Source: Zhongshania aquatica
GTDB lineage: Bacteria; Pseudomonadota; Gammaproteobacteria; Pseudomonadales; Spongiibacteraceae
DNA length: 64,000 nucleotides
Direction: 5' to 3'
Assembly: GCF_027257955.1 (NCBI RefSeq)
Contig: NZ_JANZNQ010000012.1
Span: 1 to 64,000 of the forward strand
The translations under genes were made by a program, and so were the position numbers. The notes beneath the pieces are model-generated. The model did no database searches, was not told where the DNA came from, and saw only the letters and a list, made by a program, of their open reading frames with translations. Every line of letters starts with the position of its first letter. Position 1 is the stretch's first letter. Positions 16,526-25,651 of the stretch are shown in pieces.

Positions 16526-17539
16526 ATGATGAGCGATACTAATACGATAAAGCGTTATCCAATGCCCATGCCATTTGGTTGGTTTGCGGTTTCTTATTCT
16601 GATGAATTGGCGCCAAGCCAGTCACGGGCCGTGCATTACTTCGGACAAGAATTGGTGTTATTTCGTACCGAGGCTGGTAAGGCGGTATTGATGGAGGCCT
16701 ATTGCCCGCATTTGGGTGCGCATTTGGGTCACGGCATTCACGAACGCTCCGGCACCGGTGGCGGCCGTATTGAAGGCAATAATATTGTCTGCCCCTTCCA
16801 TTCATGGAAATTTAGCCCCGAAGGTGAGTGTGTAGAAGTACCGTACGCCAAGAATATGCCGCCGAAAGTTGCCGGTAAGAAGTGCCTTAAAAGTTTTCCC
16901 ATCCGTGAAACAAATCAGGTCGTTTGGGCTTGGTATCATCCCGACGGTGTTGCCCCATTGTGGGAAGTGATTAGTCACGATGAGGCCAATAGCGATGATT
17001 GGTCTCCGCAGGATCGCTACGAGTGGATTATTAATACACATCCGCAAGAGATGGCAGAAAATGCCGCTGACCCCGCGCATTTCAAATACGTGCATGGCAC
17101 CGCATCTTTCCCTGAATGGGAGACCACCTACGACGGTTACTTTGTTCGGGGGCTACAGGTGGCAAATATGCCAACGCCACGTGGCGAGGTAAAAGGCTCA
17201 ATTCGCACGGGCAGTGCAGGTCCAGGGCAGGGCTTTACCAAGTTCGAAGGTATTGCCGATACGTTTTTACTTGGCCTAACAACACCTATCGATGAGCACA
17301 AGGTGCAGGTACGCTTTGCATTCATTCAGCCCAAGGTAAATGGAGAAGTGAAGAAGGGGGGGGTCAACGCAGCGATTATTGCTAATATTGTTGGTCAGCT
17401 CGAAGAAGACAAGCCTATTTGGGAGCATAAAATTTACCGTCCGCTGCCAATTCTGTGCGACGGCGATGGGCCAATTGCTAAATTCCGTAAATGGTATAGC
17501 CAATTTTATGCGGAAGGATTTGATCCCCGCGCACTATAG
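16526..17539 (+). CDS. Rieske non-heme iron oxygenase, KshA-like
   Basis: The 337-residue oxygenase subunit has a Rieske [2Fe-2S] motif, C60-x-H62 and C89-x2-H92. A C-terminal mononuclear iron site lies in the segment N179, D182, H185, H190 (AENAADPAHFKYVHG). That segment resembles 3-ketosteroid 9-alpha-hydroxylase oxygenases (KshA), which need a separate reductase. No reductase or steroid gene is adjacent, so the substrate is open: a steroid or another hydrophobic ring compound. AAGGA lies 7 nt before the ATG. A terminator follows. Confidence 0.85.
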   Translation: MMSDTNTIKRYPMPMPFGWFAVSYSDELAPSQSRAVHYFGQELVLFRTEAGKAVLMEAYCPHLGAHLGHGIHERSGTGGGRIEGNNIVCPFHSWKFSPEGECVEVPYAKNMPPKVAGKKCLKSFPIRETNQVVWAWYHPDGVAPLWEVISHDEANSDDWSPQDRYEWIINTHPQEMAENAADPAHFKYVHGTASFPEWETTYDGYFVRGLQVANMPTPRGEVKGSIRTGSAGPGQGFTKFEGIADTFLLGLTTPIDEHKVQVRFAFIQPKVNGEVKKGGVNAAIIANIVGQLEEDKPIWEHKIYRPLPILCDGDGPIAKFRKWYSQFYAEGFDPRAL

Positions 17540-17569
17540 TTTTATTTCGCGTTGTTTTTAGTGTTGGTC

Positions 17570-17599
17570 ATCCGGTGGGGCTGCGTCCCGCCGGATTTT
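17570..17599 (+). terminator. Terminator of the Rieske oxygenase gene
   Basis: The stem ATCCGG(T)GGG/CCC(G)CCGGAT spans 17570-17579/17587-17596 and is followed by TTT. It lies about 30 bp after the stop codon. Confidence 0.75.
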
Positions 17600-17639
17600 C
17601 TGTATACTTTGGCAATCAGTAAACTTGCCGGAAAGTGTA

Positions 17640-17978
17640 ATGCGTTTTTTTGTTCCCTCTGTTTTTATTTTTACACTGTGCGCACCCTTAGTTCATGCAT
17701 CTTGCGTTATTCCCTTGCCACCGCAGCATTTCCCTAACGGTTCTGTAGCGGATGCAGAGGCCATGGATTTCGCAAAACGTCGAATTGAGCGCTACCTCGA
17801 TAATAGTCAGCGTTTTATAAAGTGTTTAGATACGATGGACAAAACGGCCATTGGCACTGGCCGAGATAATGAAGAGCGTCGCCGACGCCGCATCAATAAT
17901 TACAATGCGGCTATGGAAAATACTGCGCTGGTCATCCGTGAATACGAAGAGAGTGTGCGTAAGTTTAATAATCGATAA
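17640..17978 (+). CDS. Small exported protein of unknown function
   Basis: The 112-residue product has a signal peptide (about 1-20, cleavage after VHA), then a Cys-containing N-terminus and a long charged helix with an RRRRR run, probably a coiled coil. The ATG at 17640 follows GGAAAG and is preferred over an in-frame TTG at 17625. Its last 14 bp overlap the 3' end of murI on the other strand. I do not recognise the family. Confidence 0.7.
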   Translation: MRFFVPSVFIFTLCAPLVHASCVIPLPPQHFPNGSVADAEAMDFAKRRIERYLDNSQRFIKCLDTMDKTAIGTGRDNEERRRRRINNYNAAMENTALVIREYEESVRKFNNR

Positions 17979-18777
17979 GGCAAAGCCTAGAGTCTTCTAG
18001 GCGACGTTTTAAGATGGGTGTTGCTTCCTCCTTCCCTAGAATTAGTACCTCCTGTAGACCATGCTCTCCTGCACTATCGAGGGGTAGATTGAGTTCGTTG
18101 ATCACATGTGCAACACGCCGTGCTATTGCTTCGCCGGAATCAATCCACTGCAGATTGGGTAGCAACTCTGAAAGTGGTTTTTGCATCAGCGGAAAATGAG
18201 TGCAGGCTAAAACCACGGTATCCATTTCAGCAGCGCGAGGGTGCTCGCTAAGCGCAGCTTTGATCTGTTGTAGAACCTCGTCAATATTACTGTCGTGCCA
18301 AAATAGAGATTCAATTGCGGGGGCCAAAATTCGGCTTCCCACCGGTATTACACAGCAATGCGAGGCAAAATCATTGATTAATTGCGCGGTGTAGGCGCGG
18401 GCCACGGTGCCCGGGGTGGCGAGTAATCCAATCACGCCGCTTACACTGCGCTGCGCTGCGGGTTTTATGGCTGGGACGACACCAATGACGGGAATACTTA
18501 GAATGCTGCGAAGCGCCGGTAATACCGCGGTGCTAGCAGAGTTGCAGGCCATTACTAAGATGTCGGCGGCGTGTCGCTGTAAGACAGCAGTCACCGCCTG
18601 ACAAATATGTGTGACCAGCTCTTCCTCCTGCCACTCTCCATAGGGAAAGCCACCGTGATCCATGGCGTAGAGAAGATTGGCTTGGGGAATAAGCTGATGA
18701 ATCGCGGCGCCGATGCTCAATGAGCCGACGCCGGAATCAAACACTAACACGCGTGGTGCGTGCATGTTGGGGATCAC
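17965..18777 (-). CDS. murI: Glutamate racemase
   Basis: MurI makes D-glutamate for peptidoglycan. The 270-residue protein shows the DSGVGSLS N-terminal motif and the two catalytic cysteines, Cys78 in MACNSAS and Cys192 in ACTHFPL. The start is a GTG that overlaps the peroxiredoxin stop by 4 bp (GTGA). An ATG 12 nt further in is an alternative. It is translationally coupled to the peroxiredoxin gene and convergent with a small exported protein. Confidence 0.94.
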   Translation of the reverse strand: MIPNMHAPRVLVFDSGVGSLSIGAAIHQLIPQANLLYAMDHGGFPYGEWQEEELVTHICQAVTAVLQRHAADILVMACNSASTAVLPALRSILSIPVIGVVPAIKPAAQRSVSGVIGLLATPGTVARAYTAQLINDFASHCCVIPVGSRILAPAIESLFWHDSNIDEVLQQIKAALSEHPRAAEMDTVVLACTHFPLMQKPLSELLPNLQWIDSGEAIARRVAHVINELNLPLDSAGEHGLQEVLILGKEEATPILKRRLEDSRLCLIDY

Positions 18778-19253
18778 AGCAGGGCGAGAATTTTTTCTGC
18801 CGCGCTTACATCAACTGCACCGGTAGGTTCGAGTGCTAAATGACTGACGGTGCCGTTGTCGACAATCATTGCGTAGCGGCGCGAGCGATTGCCAAGACCA
18901 AAGCCTGAACCATCCATGACTAAGCCAAGTGCTTCGGTCAGTTCGCAGTTGCCGTCGGCCAACATCAGTAATTCTTCAGCATTCTGGCTTTTGCCCCATG
19001 CATCCATTACAAAGGCGTCATTTACAGATATGCAGGCGATGGTGTCCACGCCTTTTGCTTTGATTTTGTCGGCGTTTACAACATAGCCAGGCAAGTGGGT
19101 CAGAGTGCAGCCTGGGGTAAATGCGCCGGGCACGGCGAACAATACAACTTTCTTGCCAGAAAAAATTTCTTCGCTGCTAATGTCCTGCGGGCCTTTTTCG
19201 CCCATAACTTTGAGTGTAACTGCTGGGATTTTATCGCCTGTCTGAATGCTCAT
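18774..19253 (-). CDS. Peroxiredoxin, Prx5-type
   Basis: The 159-residue peroxidase has the Prx5 signature PGAFTPGCTLTHLPGY with peroxidatic Cys49, and the conserved SVNDAFVMDAWG segment. It reduces H2O2 or organic hydroperoxides in the cytoplasm using glutathione/glutaredoxin or thioredoxin; no fused glutaredoxin domain is present. It is the first gene of a two-gene unit with murI. Confidence 0.93.
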   Translation of the reverse strand: MSIQTGDKIPAVTLKVMGEKGPQDISSEEIFSGKKVVLFAVPGAFTPGCTLTHLPGYVVNADKIKAKGVDTIACISVNDAFVMDAWGKSQNAEELLMLADGNCELTEALGLVMDGSGFGLGNRSRRYAMIVDNGTVSHLALEPTGAVDVSAAEKILALL

Positions 19254-19457
19254 AGTAGAACCCTTATTTATGTCTAGCGAGTGTGAAGTTGTTAGTTTAG
19301 CAGAGCGGAGTTGCTGTGGTAATGCAGTAAAAATATCTGATCTAGATTGCCGCAGTCACTTAGACGACTTAGCGTACAATGGTTCGTAATTTCGGGATAA
19401 TGTTTTTGAACTGGTGCTTGGTGCAAGCTCGGAAAGCCCTGTTTATGGAGTATGTAG

Positions 19458-20222
19458 GTGATAACTCGTCAACAATTGCAGCGAGAATGGCAGGTATTTC
19501 TACTTGCCGTGGGATTTTTAACGCGGATACCGGTCCCCGCTGACCCAGATTTTAGCGAAGAAAAACTAAACGGGGCATCGCGCTACTTTCCCTTGGTGGG
19601 ATTAATCGTCGCTGGCGTTTCTGCGCTGGTATTTGTTGCCGTCGCCGCTCTTTTTACCAATACGTTGATTGCCGTGCTGCTATCAATGGTCGCATCAATA
19701 TTGTTAACGGGGGCCTTCCACGAGGATGGCTTTGCAGACAGTTGCGATGGCTTTGGCGGCGCATGGCGGTCAGAAGACGTGCTGCGAATTATGAAGGATT
19801 CGCGTATCGGCACCTACGGTGCTGTGGCCTTAGTATTGGTGCTAGGGCTTAAAGCGGCGGCACTGACTGCCATGCCATCGACCTCAGAATTAGTTGGCGC
19901 CTTGTTTTGGGCGCATGTGCTTAGTCGCTGGCTATCGACGTCTTATCTGGTCGATTTGCAGTATGTCCGCGGTGAGGGGAAATCTAAGCCGCTAGCGACC
20001 GCCATGAAGATGAAAGACTGGCTACTCTCTGGATTACCTCTGATAGCGCTATTCTTGTGGGCAGAGTTGCCGCCGTTTATTCCATTATTGGCGACACTGC
20101 TTGTTTTTCGTTTCTTTTATGCCGCCTATTTGCGGCGCCGTATCGGCGGATATACCGGCGACGCGCTCGGCGCTGGCCAGCAAATAGCAGAGATCATGGT
20201 GTATTTAGCGTTTTTACTATGA
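19458..20222 (+). CDS. cobS: Adenosylcobinamide-GDP ribazoletransferase (cobalamin synthase)
   Basis: CobS is the membrane enzyme joining adenosylcobinamide-GDP with alpha-ribazole in the last steps of cobalamin assembly. The 254-residue product has multiple hydrophobic helices, LTRIPVP near the N-terminus and the metal-binding FHEDGFADSCDGFGG. It starts with GTG 7 nt after GGAG. No cobU, cobT or cobC neighbours exist here, and I see no B12-box riboswitch upstream. A 21-codon ORF (20219-20284) overlaps its stop as ATGA, but is probably not a gene. Confidence 0.94.
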   Translation: MITRQQLQREWQVFLLAVGFLTRIPVPADPDFSEEKLNGASRYFPLVGLIVAGVSALVFVAVAALFTNTLIAVLLSMVASILLTGAFHEDGFADSCDGFGGAWRSEDVLRIMKDSRIGTYGAVALVLVLGLKAAALTAMPSTSELVGALFWAHVLSRWLSTSYLVDLQYVRGEGKSKPLATAMKMKDWLLSGLPLIALFLWAELPPFIPLLATLLVFRFFYAAYLRRRIGGYTGDALGAGQQIAEIMVYLAFLL

Positions 20223-20349
20223 GTTCAAAAATCGAAAGTGTGAATACTGCACTACCTTTCATAGAGGGTTGTCGGCACTCTTAGGTACATAGTAGGTCGT
20301 AGTGTTACAAGGATATGAAGTCTGAGACACAGGAAAAGAGGATACAGAC

Positions 20350-20904
20350 ATGAATACAAGTTTATTAGTTGGCGGAATATTTGGTGCAGTCGCGGTAACT
20401 GCAGTGGGCAGTTACGCGGGCTACAACAATTATGTAGAAAACAAGAAACCACTTTTTGCTGAGGTTCTTGAGACGAAGCCGGTAACTGAAACCTACTTTA
20501 CCAACCGCGAAGAGTGTTATGACGAGGTTGTGCAGCATCAGGCTGAGGTTAAAGACGAGAACAAAATTACCGGTACAATCTTAGGTGCGGTAATTGGCGG
20601 TGTTATCGGTAAACAAGTTGGCGGTGGCAATGGTAAAAAACTCGCAACGGTAGCAGGTGCGGCTGCCGGTGGTTATGCCGGTAATAAAGTTCAGGGCAAT
20701 ATGCAGCAAAAAGACGTATATACCACCACTGAGCGTCGCTGTAATACTGTGCAAGACCCTCAACAGCGGGTTACTGGTTACAGTGTAACCTATAAATTAG
20801 ATGGCGAAACTGGCACCGTTGTCATGGATCATAAACCGGGGAACACTATACCCGTTCAAGATGGTCAGTTGGTGCTAAACAAAACGGAGACCCAAGAGCT
20901 ATAG
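20350..20904 (+). CDS. Glycine-zipper 2TM domain protein
   Basis: The 184-residue protein has an N-terminal hydrophobic segment (about 5-24). A glycine zipper at about 77-115 (ILGAVIGGVIGKQVGGG, then AGAAAGGYAGNKVQG) and a C-terminal soluble domain follow. This is the rickettsial 17-kDa/glycine-zipper 2TM architecture, common in envelope proteins of gammaproteobacteria. The precise role is unknown. It stands just before the PA2779/PA2778-like pair. Confidence 0.85.
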   Translation: MNTSLLVGGIFGAVAVTAVGSYAGYNNYVENKKPLFAEVLETKPVTETYFTNREECYDEVVQHQAEVKDENKITGTILGAVIGGVIGKQVGGGNGKKLATVAGAAAGGYAGNKVQGNMQQKDVYTTTERRCNTVQDPQQRVTGYSVTYKLDGETGTVVMDHKPGNTIPVQDGQLVLNKTETQEL

Positions 20905-20981
20905 GCTCTAGGCGTTTTCAAAAGTGTATGGCTGATAATTTTGGTCATCAAGTTAACCATTGTGGATAAAGGAAGTAAATT

Positions 20982-21383
20982 ATGGCTAGGACAACATTAA
21001 AACGTAGCACCACGGCGATTGTGATGAGCGGTTTCATGGTATGGACTGGCGTGATGGCCACAACGGCGTCTGCCAGCGTTATTGGCACGGATCACATGGT
21101 GGCTGAGTACGCAGTTAAAGAGCATCGCGCTGAAATGAAGGCGGCTCTGTCGCAAGACAATGTTCGTGAGCGCCTAGTAGAGTTAGGTGTATCGCCAGCG
21201 GATGTAGAGGCGCGTATCGATGCATTAACACCCGCAGAGTTAGCTATGTTGCAGGAAAAAATGGATCAACTACCTGCCGGTGCCGGTGCAGTTGGTTTAC
21301 TAGCGTTACTGGTATTGATCTTCTTTATTACTGATATTCTTGGTATCACTGATATATTCCCCTTTGTGAATGCGGCTAACTAG
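20982..21383 (+). CDS. PA2779-family membrane protein
   Basis: The 133-residue product has an N-terminal signal segment (about 13-32), a helical middle with LVELGVSPADVEARIDALTPAELAML, and a C-terminal transmembrane helix (about 100-122). This matches the PA2779 family of unknown function, nearly always encoded next to a PA2778-like C39 peptidase, as here. AAGGA lies just before the ATG. The last 14 bp overlap the next gene. Confidence 0.88.
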   Translation: MARTTLKRSTTAIVMSGFMVWTGVMATTASASVIGTDHMVAEYAVKEHRAEMKAALSQDNVRERLVELGVSPADVEARIDALTPAELAMLQEKMDQLPAGAGAVGLLALLVLIFFITDILGITDIFPFVNAAN

Positions 21384-22326
21384 TATTCTCATCACATGCC
21401 TGCTTTTGCAGGCATGTTCCTCTATACCTTTGAATGAATCTGTTGCATCCCTGCCAAGGCAGCGGCAACTGGTCGTGCCTTTTGTCGAACAGCAATCCCA
21501 TTATTGTGGCCCAGCAGCGCTTACAGAAATTGCGCGGTTTTGGGGTTTAGAGGCCGATCAACAATCATTAGCAAAACAATTATTTATTCCGGATAAAGAG
21601 GGTTCGCTCGCAATTGAAATGCAGGCGACCTCACGGCGTTTAGGCTTACTTCCCTATCCGCTAGCCAAGAATCTATCGGCAGTTCTCAGCGAAATAGATG
21701 CTGGCAACCCCGTGTTGGTATTTCAAAATCTTGCTTTTTATTGGTGGCCGCAGTGGCATTACGCCGTTGTTGTTGGTTACGACCTAGAGATGGAAGAACT
21801 CATTTTGCACTCTGGCAGCCATGAAAATTACCGGCTGTCGTTTAGAACATTTATGAGCACATGGTCGCGAACTAATTACTGGGCGCGAGTATTAACAGAT
21901 AGCAGTCGTCTGCCTGCCACAGCGAAACCGGCTCAGTACATCTCGACCGCTTATGAATTTGAACAAGTAGGGGATGCCGAACTCGCAACAGCGTTTTATT
22001 CCTTAGCTGCTGAGCAATGGCCAAATTCGAAGCCGGTATTAACCGCCTTAGCGAACGTCGCTCTCACACAGGGCGATACTCCTCGTGCGCTTGAATTATT
22101 TGGTCGCCTATTACAAACAAATCCAGACGACCCTGCGCTCTGGAATAATTATGCCTTCGCACTGCTAGCGCAACATTGCCGAGGCGAGGCCTTGTCCGCG
22201 ATCACAACAGCGATCGAGTTGGCCGAAGATAAGGCGCCGTATCAGCAGAGCCTTGATGAGATTCGCTCTGGAGGAGACAAGCAATCGGAGCAGTGTGAGT
22301 TTGATGGCGAATGGAATAAGCCTTAA
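21370..22326 (+). CDS. PA2778-family C39 peptidase lipoprotein with TPR region
   Basis: The 318-residue protein starts with a lipobox (LLQAC, Cys16), then a C39-type papain-fold domain. The nucleophile Cys46 lies in SHYCGPAAL, and a His near 130 in QWHYAVVVGY. The C-terminal 120 residues look like TPR helices. The family is of unknown function and is paired with PA2779. The partner presumably is its substrate or membrane anchor (inference). It overlaps the upstream gene by 14 bp, with a hairpin inside the overlap region. Confidence 0.88.
   Translation: MRLTSILITCLLLQACSSIPLNESVASLPRQRQLVVPFVEQQSHYCGPAALTEIARFWGLEADQQSLAKQLFIPDKEGSLAIEMQATSRRLGLLPYPLAKNLSAVLSEIDAGNPVLVFQNLAFYWWPQWHYAVVVGYDLEMEELILHSGSHENYRLSFRTFMSTWSRTNYWARVLTDSSRLPATAKPAQYISTAYEFEQVGDAELATAFYSLAAEQWPNSKPVLTALANVALTQGDTPRALELFGRLLQTNPDDPALWNNYAFALLAQHCRGEALSAITTAIELAEDKAPYQQSLDEIRSGGDKQSEQCEFDGEWNKP
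21394..21417 (+). other. Perfect hairpin in the PA2779/PA2778 junction
   Basis: A 10-bp stem (ACATGCCTGC with its exact complement) and a TTTT loop lie just after the PA2779 stop and 24 nt inside the PA2778-like coding region, within the signal peptide. It could act as an attenuator or RNA-processing site that sets the ratio of the two proteins. Confidence 0.7.
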
Positions 22327-22340
22327 AAATAAGGCTTATT
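22315..22340 (+). terminator. Terminator overlapping the PA2778-like stop codon
   Basis: An 11-bp perfect stem (AATAAGCCTTA/TAAGGCTTATT) with an AAAA loop includes the TAA stop at 22324-22326. T-rich sequence follows only weakly. Confidence 0.7.
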
Positions 22341-22391
22341 TAAACAAATAGTTCGATACGCACGGGTTAAAAATAGCCAATTGCATATCGA

Positions 22392-22422
22392 AACTAGGGC
22401 TCGGCAATGCCGAACCCTAGTT
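22392..22422 (-). terminator. Terminator of tex
   Basis: The stem AACTAGGG-x-TCGGC/GCCGA-x-CCCTAGTT has one mismatch and an AAT loop. It lies 3 bp beyond the tex stop and is followed on the minus strand by TTTCG. Confidence 0.75.
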
Positions 22423-22424
22423 GT

Positions 22425-24740
22425 TTACAAGCGCCCTTTTTGATTCTGCTTAGCTTGGGCAAATAGCGCGGCCATCGTTGAATTTACTTCTTTTTGTGGC
22501 GCTTGCTTTGGTACAGCGGGTGCTCTGCGACTGCCGCGACGATCCCCACCGTTATTGCTCGAATCCTGCTCGCTGGCTTTGTCTTCTAAGCGCATGGAGA
22601 GAGCAATACGCTTGCGTTGAGCATCTACCTCCATAACCTTAACTTTAACAATGTCACCAGCTTTAACGACGGTGCGCGGGTCTTTAACAAACTGATTCGC
22701 TAGCGCAGAGATATGCACTAGGCCATCTTGATGCACCCCGATGTCTACAAAGGCACCAAAGTTGGTGACGTTGGTGACTACACCCTCCAAAATCATATCG
22801 GGTTCGAGGTCAGAGATTTTCTCGATACCGTCTTTGAAACTCGCTGTTTTAAAGTCAGGACGAGGGTCGCGGCCCGGTTTGTCTAGCTCGGCAACAATAT
22901 CGGTAATAGTGGGTATACCAAAGCGCTCGTCGGCGTACTCGCTAGGCTTGATGGTTTTGAGAAAGTTACTGTCGCCGATCACGTCATTTACCGCACGACC
23001 ACAGCGATTGACGATTTTCTCTACCACACTGTATGACTCGGGATGTACTGCCGAGCTATCCAGCGGGTTGTCGCCGCCCATGACGCGTAAGAATCCTGCC
23101 GCTTGCTCGAAGGTTTTGGCGCCGAAGCGACTCACTTCCATCAATTGCGCCCGATTTTTAAAGGCGCCGTGTTGATCACGGTATTCAACAATATTGGCAG
23201 AGATGCTTTGATTGAGGCCAGATACGCGCGCTAATAAGGCGGGGGAGGCGGTATTTACGTCCACCCCGACAGCGTTTACACAGTCTTCAACTACGGTGTC
23301 TAGAGTGCGAGATAGGGCGGTTTGTGAAACATCGTGCTGATACTGGCCTACGCCGATAGATTTTGGGTCGATTTTAACCAGTTCCGCCAGTGGGTCTTGC
23401 AGGCGACGAGCGATGGAAATCGCACCCCGAATGGTGACGTCGAGATTCGGAAACTCCCGTGCCGCGTATTCAGACGCCGAGTAAATTGACGCGCCTGATT
23501 CATTCACCATCACACTGGTGCAGCCAAGCTCTGGTCGCGCCGCCAGTAAGTCTTTAACAAAGCGCTCGGTCTCGCGGCTGGCGGTGCCGTTGCCAATCGC
23601 GATCAGCTCTACATTGTGCTTTTTGATCATGGCCAAGAGGATGGCGGCGGATTCTGCAATTTTGTTTTGTGGCGGGGTTGGGTAAATCGCACAGTGATCC
23701 AGTACTTTGCCGGTGGCGTCGATAGCGGCGACTTTGACACCGGTACGCATGCCAGGGTCGAGTCCAATAGTGGCGCGTTGACCAGCAGGGGCGGCCAATA
23801 ATAGGTCTTTCAAGTTTTGGGCAAACACATCAATGGCAGCGGTATCTGCTAGCTCGCGTAATTGGCCCAGTAAGTCAGTTTCTAAGTGTGTGTAGAGCTT
23901 TATACGCCAGGTCCAGCGAATAACCTCCTTCAGCCAGCCGTCAGCAGGGCGGCCTTCATCAACCACATTCCAGTGCTTAGCCACCATGATTTCGCAGGGG
24001 TGGACACTGCCTTCTTCTTCGTTGAATTTAATTGCCAAGCTCAGCACGCTTTCATTGCGGCCGCGGAACATCGCCAGCGCACGGTGCGATGGCGTCGTTT
24101 TTAAGGCTTCGCTGTGGGCAAAATAGTCGCGGAATTTTTCGCCTTCGGTTTCCTTGCCGGTCATGACGGTGCTACACAGCAGGCCTTCTTCCCATAGGAA
24201 ATTACGCAGCTTGGCGAGTAAGTCTGCGTTTTCGCTTAGGCGCTCCATAAGAATGTATTTCGCGCCGTCCAGTGCCGCTTTCACGTCGGCAACACCGAGG
24301 TCGGCATTGAGATACTCTAGGGCCAGTACTACCGGGTCTTGGCTAGGATCGTCAAACAGGGTGTCTGCCAGTGGCTGTAAGCCGGCTTCTATCGCTATTT
24401 GGCCTTTCGTGCGGCGCTTTTGTTTGTAGGGAAGGTAGAGGTCTTCTAGGCGGTTTTTAGTGTCTGCGGCTAGAATGTCCCTTTCTAACTCTGGCGTGAG
24501 CTTTTCCTGCTCGCGAATGCTGTTGAGTATACTTTGCCGGCGATCTTCCAATTCCCGCAGGTAGCCTAGTCGAGATTCCAAGTCGCGCATTTGAGTATCA
24601 TCTAGGCCGCCGGTGACTTCTTTCCGATAGCGGGAGATGAATGGAACAGTCGCACCTTCATCTAGTAAGGCTATGGCTGCGCTAACTTGGGCTTCTTTGA
24701 CGCCCAGTTCTTGGGCTATACGGCTGGGGATGGAATTCAT
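22425..24740 (-). CDS. tex: Tex-family transcription accessory RNA-binding protein
   Basis: The 771-residue protein has the full Tex layout: N-terminal helical domain, YqgF/RNase-H-like fold ([13 protein letters not shown]), helix-hairpin-helix region ([19 protein letters not shown]) and a C-terminal S1 RNA-binding domain at about 640-715 ([16 protein letters not shown]). A low-complexity basic tail follows. Tex homologues bind nucleic acid and affect transcription. It is monocistronic. Confidence 0.96.
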   Translation of the reverse strand: MNSIPSRIAQELGVKEAQVSAAIALLDEGATVPFISRYRKEVTGGLDDTQMRDLESRLGYLRELEDRRQSILNSIREQEKLTPELERDILAADTKNRLEDLYLPYKQKRRTKGQIAIEAGLQPLADTLFDDPSQDPVVLALEYLNADLGVADVKAALDGAKYILMERLSENADLLAKLRNFLWEEGLLCSTVMTGKETEGEKFRDYFAHSEALKTTPSHRALAMFRGRNESVLSLAIKFNEEEGSVHPCEIMVAKHWNVVDEGRPADGWLKEVIRWTWRIKLYTHLETDLLGQLRELADTAAIDVFAQNLKDLLLAAPAGQRATIGLDPGMRTGVKVAAIDATGKVLDHCAIYPTPPQNKIAESAAILLAMIKKHNVELIAIGNGTASRETERFVKDLLAARPELGCTSVMVNESGASIYSASEYAAREFPNLDVTIRGAISIARRLQDPLAELVKIDPKSIGVGQYQHDVSQTALSRTLDTVVEDCVNAVGVDVNTASPALLARVSGLNQSISANIVEYRDQHGAFKNRAQLMEVSRFGAKTFEQAAGFLRVMGGDNPLDSSAVHPESYSVVEKIVNRCGRAVNDVIGDSNFLKTIKPSEYADERFGIPTITDIVAELDKPGRDPRPDFKTASFKDGIEKISDLEPDMILEGVVTNVTNFGAFVDIGVHQDGLVHISALANQFVKDPRTVVKAGDIVKVKVMEVDAQRKRIALSMRLEDKASEQDSSNNGGDRRGSRRAPAVPKQAPQKEVNSTMAALFAQAKQNQKGRL

Positions 24741-24824
24741 AAGGCTTTATTGTCCGGTTTAAGAAGCCGGACATTATGCAAAAACTATGGAGCTGGTGCG
24801 AGCCTTGACAGCGCTCATTTTCAT

Positions 24825-25466
24825 CTATTGTTCGTTGATCGCCAAGGCTTCGAAGAGGGCGCAGCATTCGTCGTAGAAATAGCGATACTCAGGACGCAAA
24901 TGTTGTGATACCAGCGACATTACCTGAAAAACACCTTGGTGGATCATAATTTCATCACTGGTGTTGCGTTCGCGAAGCTGGTTGTAGTTGAGCCAAAAGG
25001 TAAGTGACATGGCTACATTGTCGCAGAGCCGTTCGAGGAGCATGTCATCTAGGTCAATAAAATTTTGCGCTCGCAATTCCGTCGCAACCGCTCGAACCGC
25101 CTGTACTTTTAACTCGAGTAATTTAGAGAATTTTTTACTGATTTGAGGGTAGCGCTGCAAAATGTCGTTGAGATTTCTATAGAGATAGCGATGATTAAAT
25201 ATGTGCTCAAAAACAATGTATAAGTAAAACCACGCGTCTTTTGCGCCCAGTGTCTTTTCTATAGGGGCGCTTAGTATGTCTATTAATTCAATGTCAAAGG
25301 CGGCAAATAATTCTTGAATAATCTCTTCTTTGCCATGGAAATGGTAGTAGAGATTACCTGGGCTAATATTCAGTTCGTTGGCGATATCAACCGTCGTGAC
25401 ATTTGGCTCACCTTCAGCATTAAATAATCGCAGGCTACTTAATAAAATTTTGTCGCGGGTTTTCAT
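24825..25466 (-). CDS. TetR-family regulator, PhaD-like
   Basis: The 213-residue regulator starts MKTRDKILLSSLRLFNAEGE with a helix-turn-helix at about 26-46 (TVDIANELNISPGNLYYHF), strongly like PhaD of Pseudomonas. PhaD activates phasin and polyhydroxyalkanoate genes in response to acyl-CoA. Two phasin genes lie upstream on the same strand, which supports that role. A longer frame begins at 25508, but the ATG at 25466 matches the family. Confidence 0.85.
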   Translation of the reverse strand: MKTRDKILLSSLRLFNAEGEPNVTTVDIANELNISPGNLYYHFHGKEEIIQELFAAFDIELIDILSAPIEKTLGAKDAWFYLYIVFEHIFNHRYLYRNLNDILQRYPQISKKFSKLLELKVQAVRAVATELRAQNFIDLDDMLLERLCDNVAMSLTFWLNYNQLRERNTSDEIMIHQGVFQVMSLVSQHLRPEYRYFYDECCALFEALAINEQ

Positions 25467-25577
25467 GCGTGTAACTAAACTCTTATAGGCGAGGCGACAA
25501 GGTGCCACGAAGCGACGGTGGTGTCTAGTTGTGTGGTTTTACGAGTGGCGTATTGGAGAGAATTGAGAGGCTAAAAT

Positions 25578-25614
25578 AAAACAAGCTCCTGTCAATCCGA
25601 CGGGAGCTTGTTTT
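25578..25614 (-). terminator. Strong terminator of the distal phasin gene
   Basis: A 16-bp stem with one G-T pair (AAAACAAGCTCCTGTC/GACGGGAGCTTGTTTT) and a 5-nt loop. On the minus strand it ends in TTTTATTTT, and the A-rich other side may make it bidirectional. Confidence 0.9.
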
Positions 25615-25651
25615 AACTTTCTTCGCTTAAAAAAACGCAAGTTCAAACGTT

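Noticed and set aside
19254-19457. Cobalamin riboswitch before cobS
   Set aside because: No B12-box-like sequence found by eye.
20219-20284. 21-codon ORF overlapping the cobS stop as ATGA
   Set aside because: Too short and with no recognisable family; the overlap may be chance.
24687-24908. Plus-strand ORF across the tex/PhaD-like junction
   Set aside because: It lies antisense to two well-supported genes and has no family signal.
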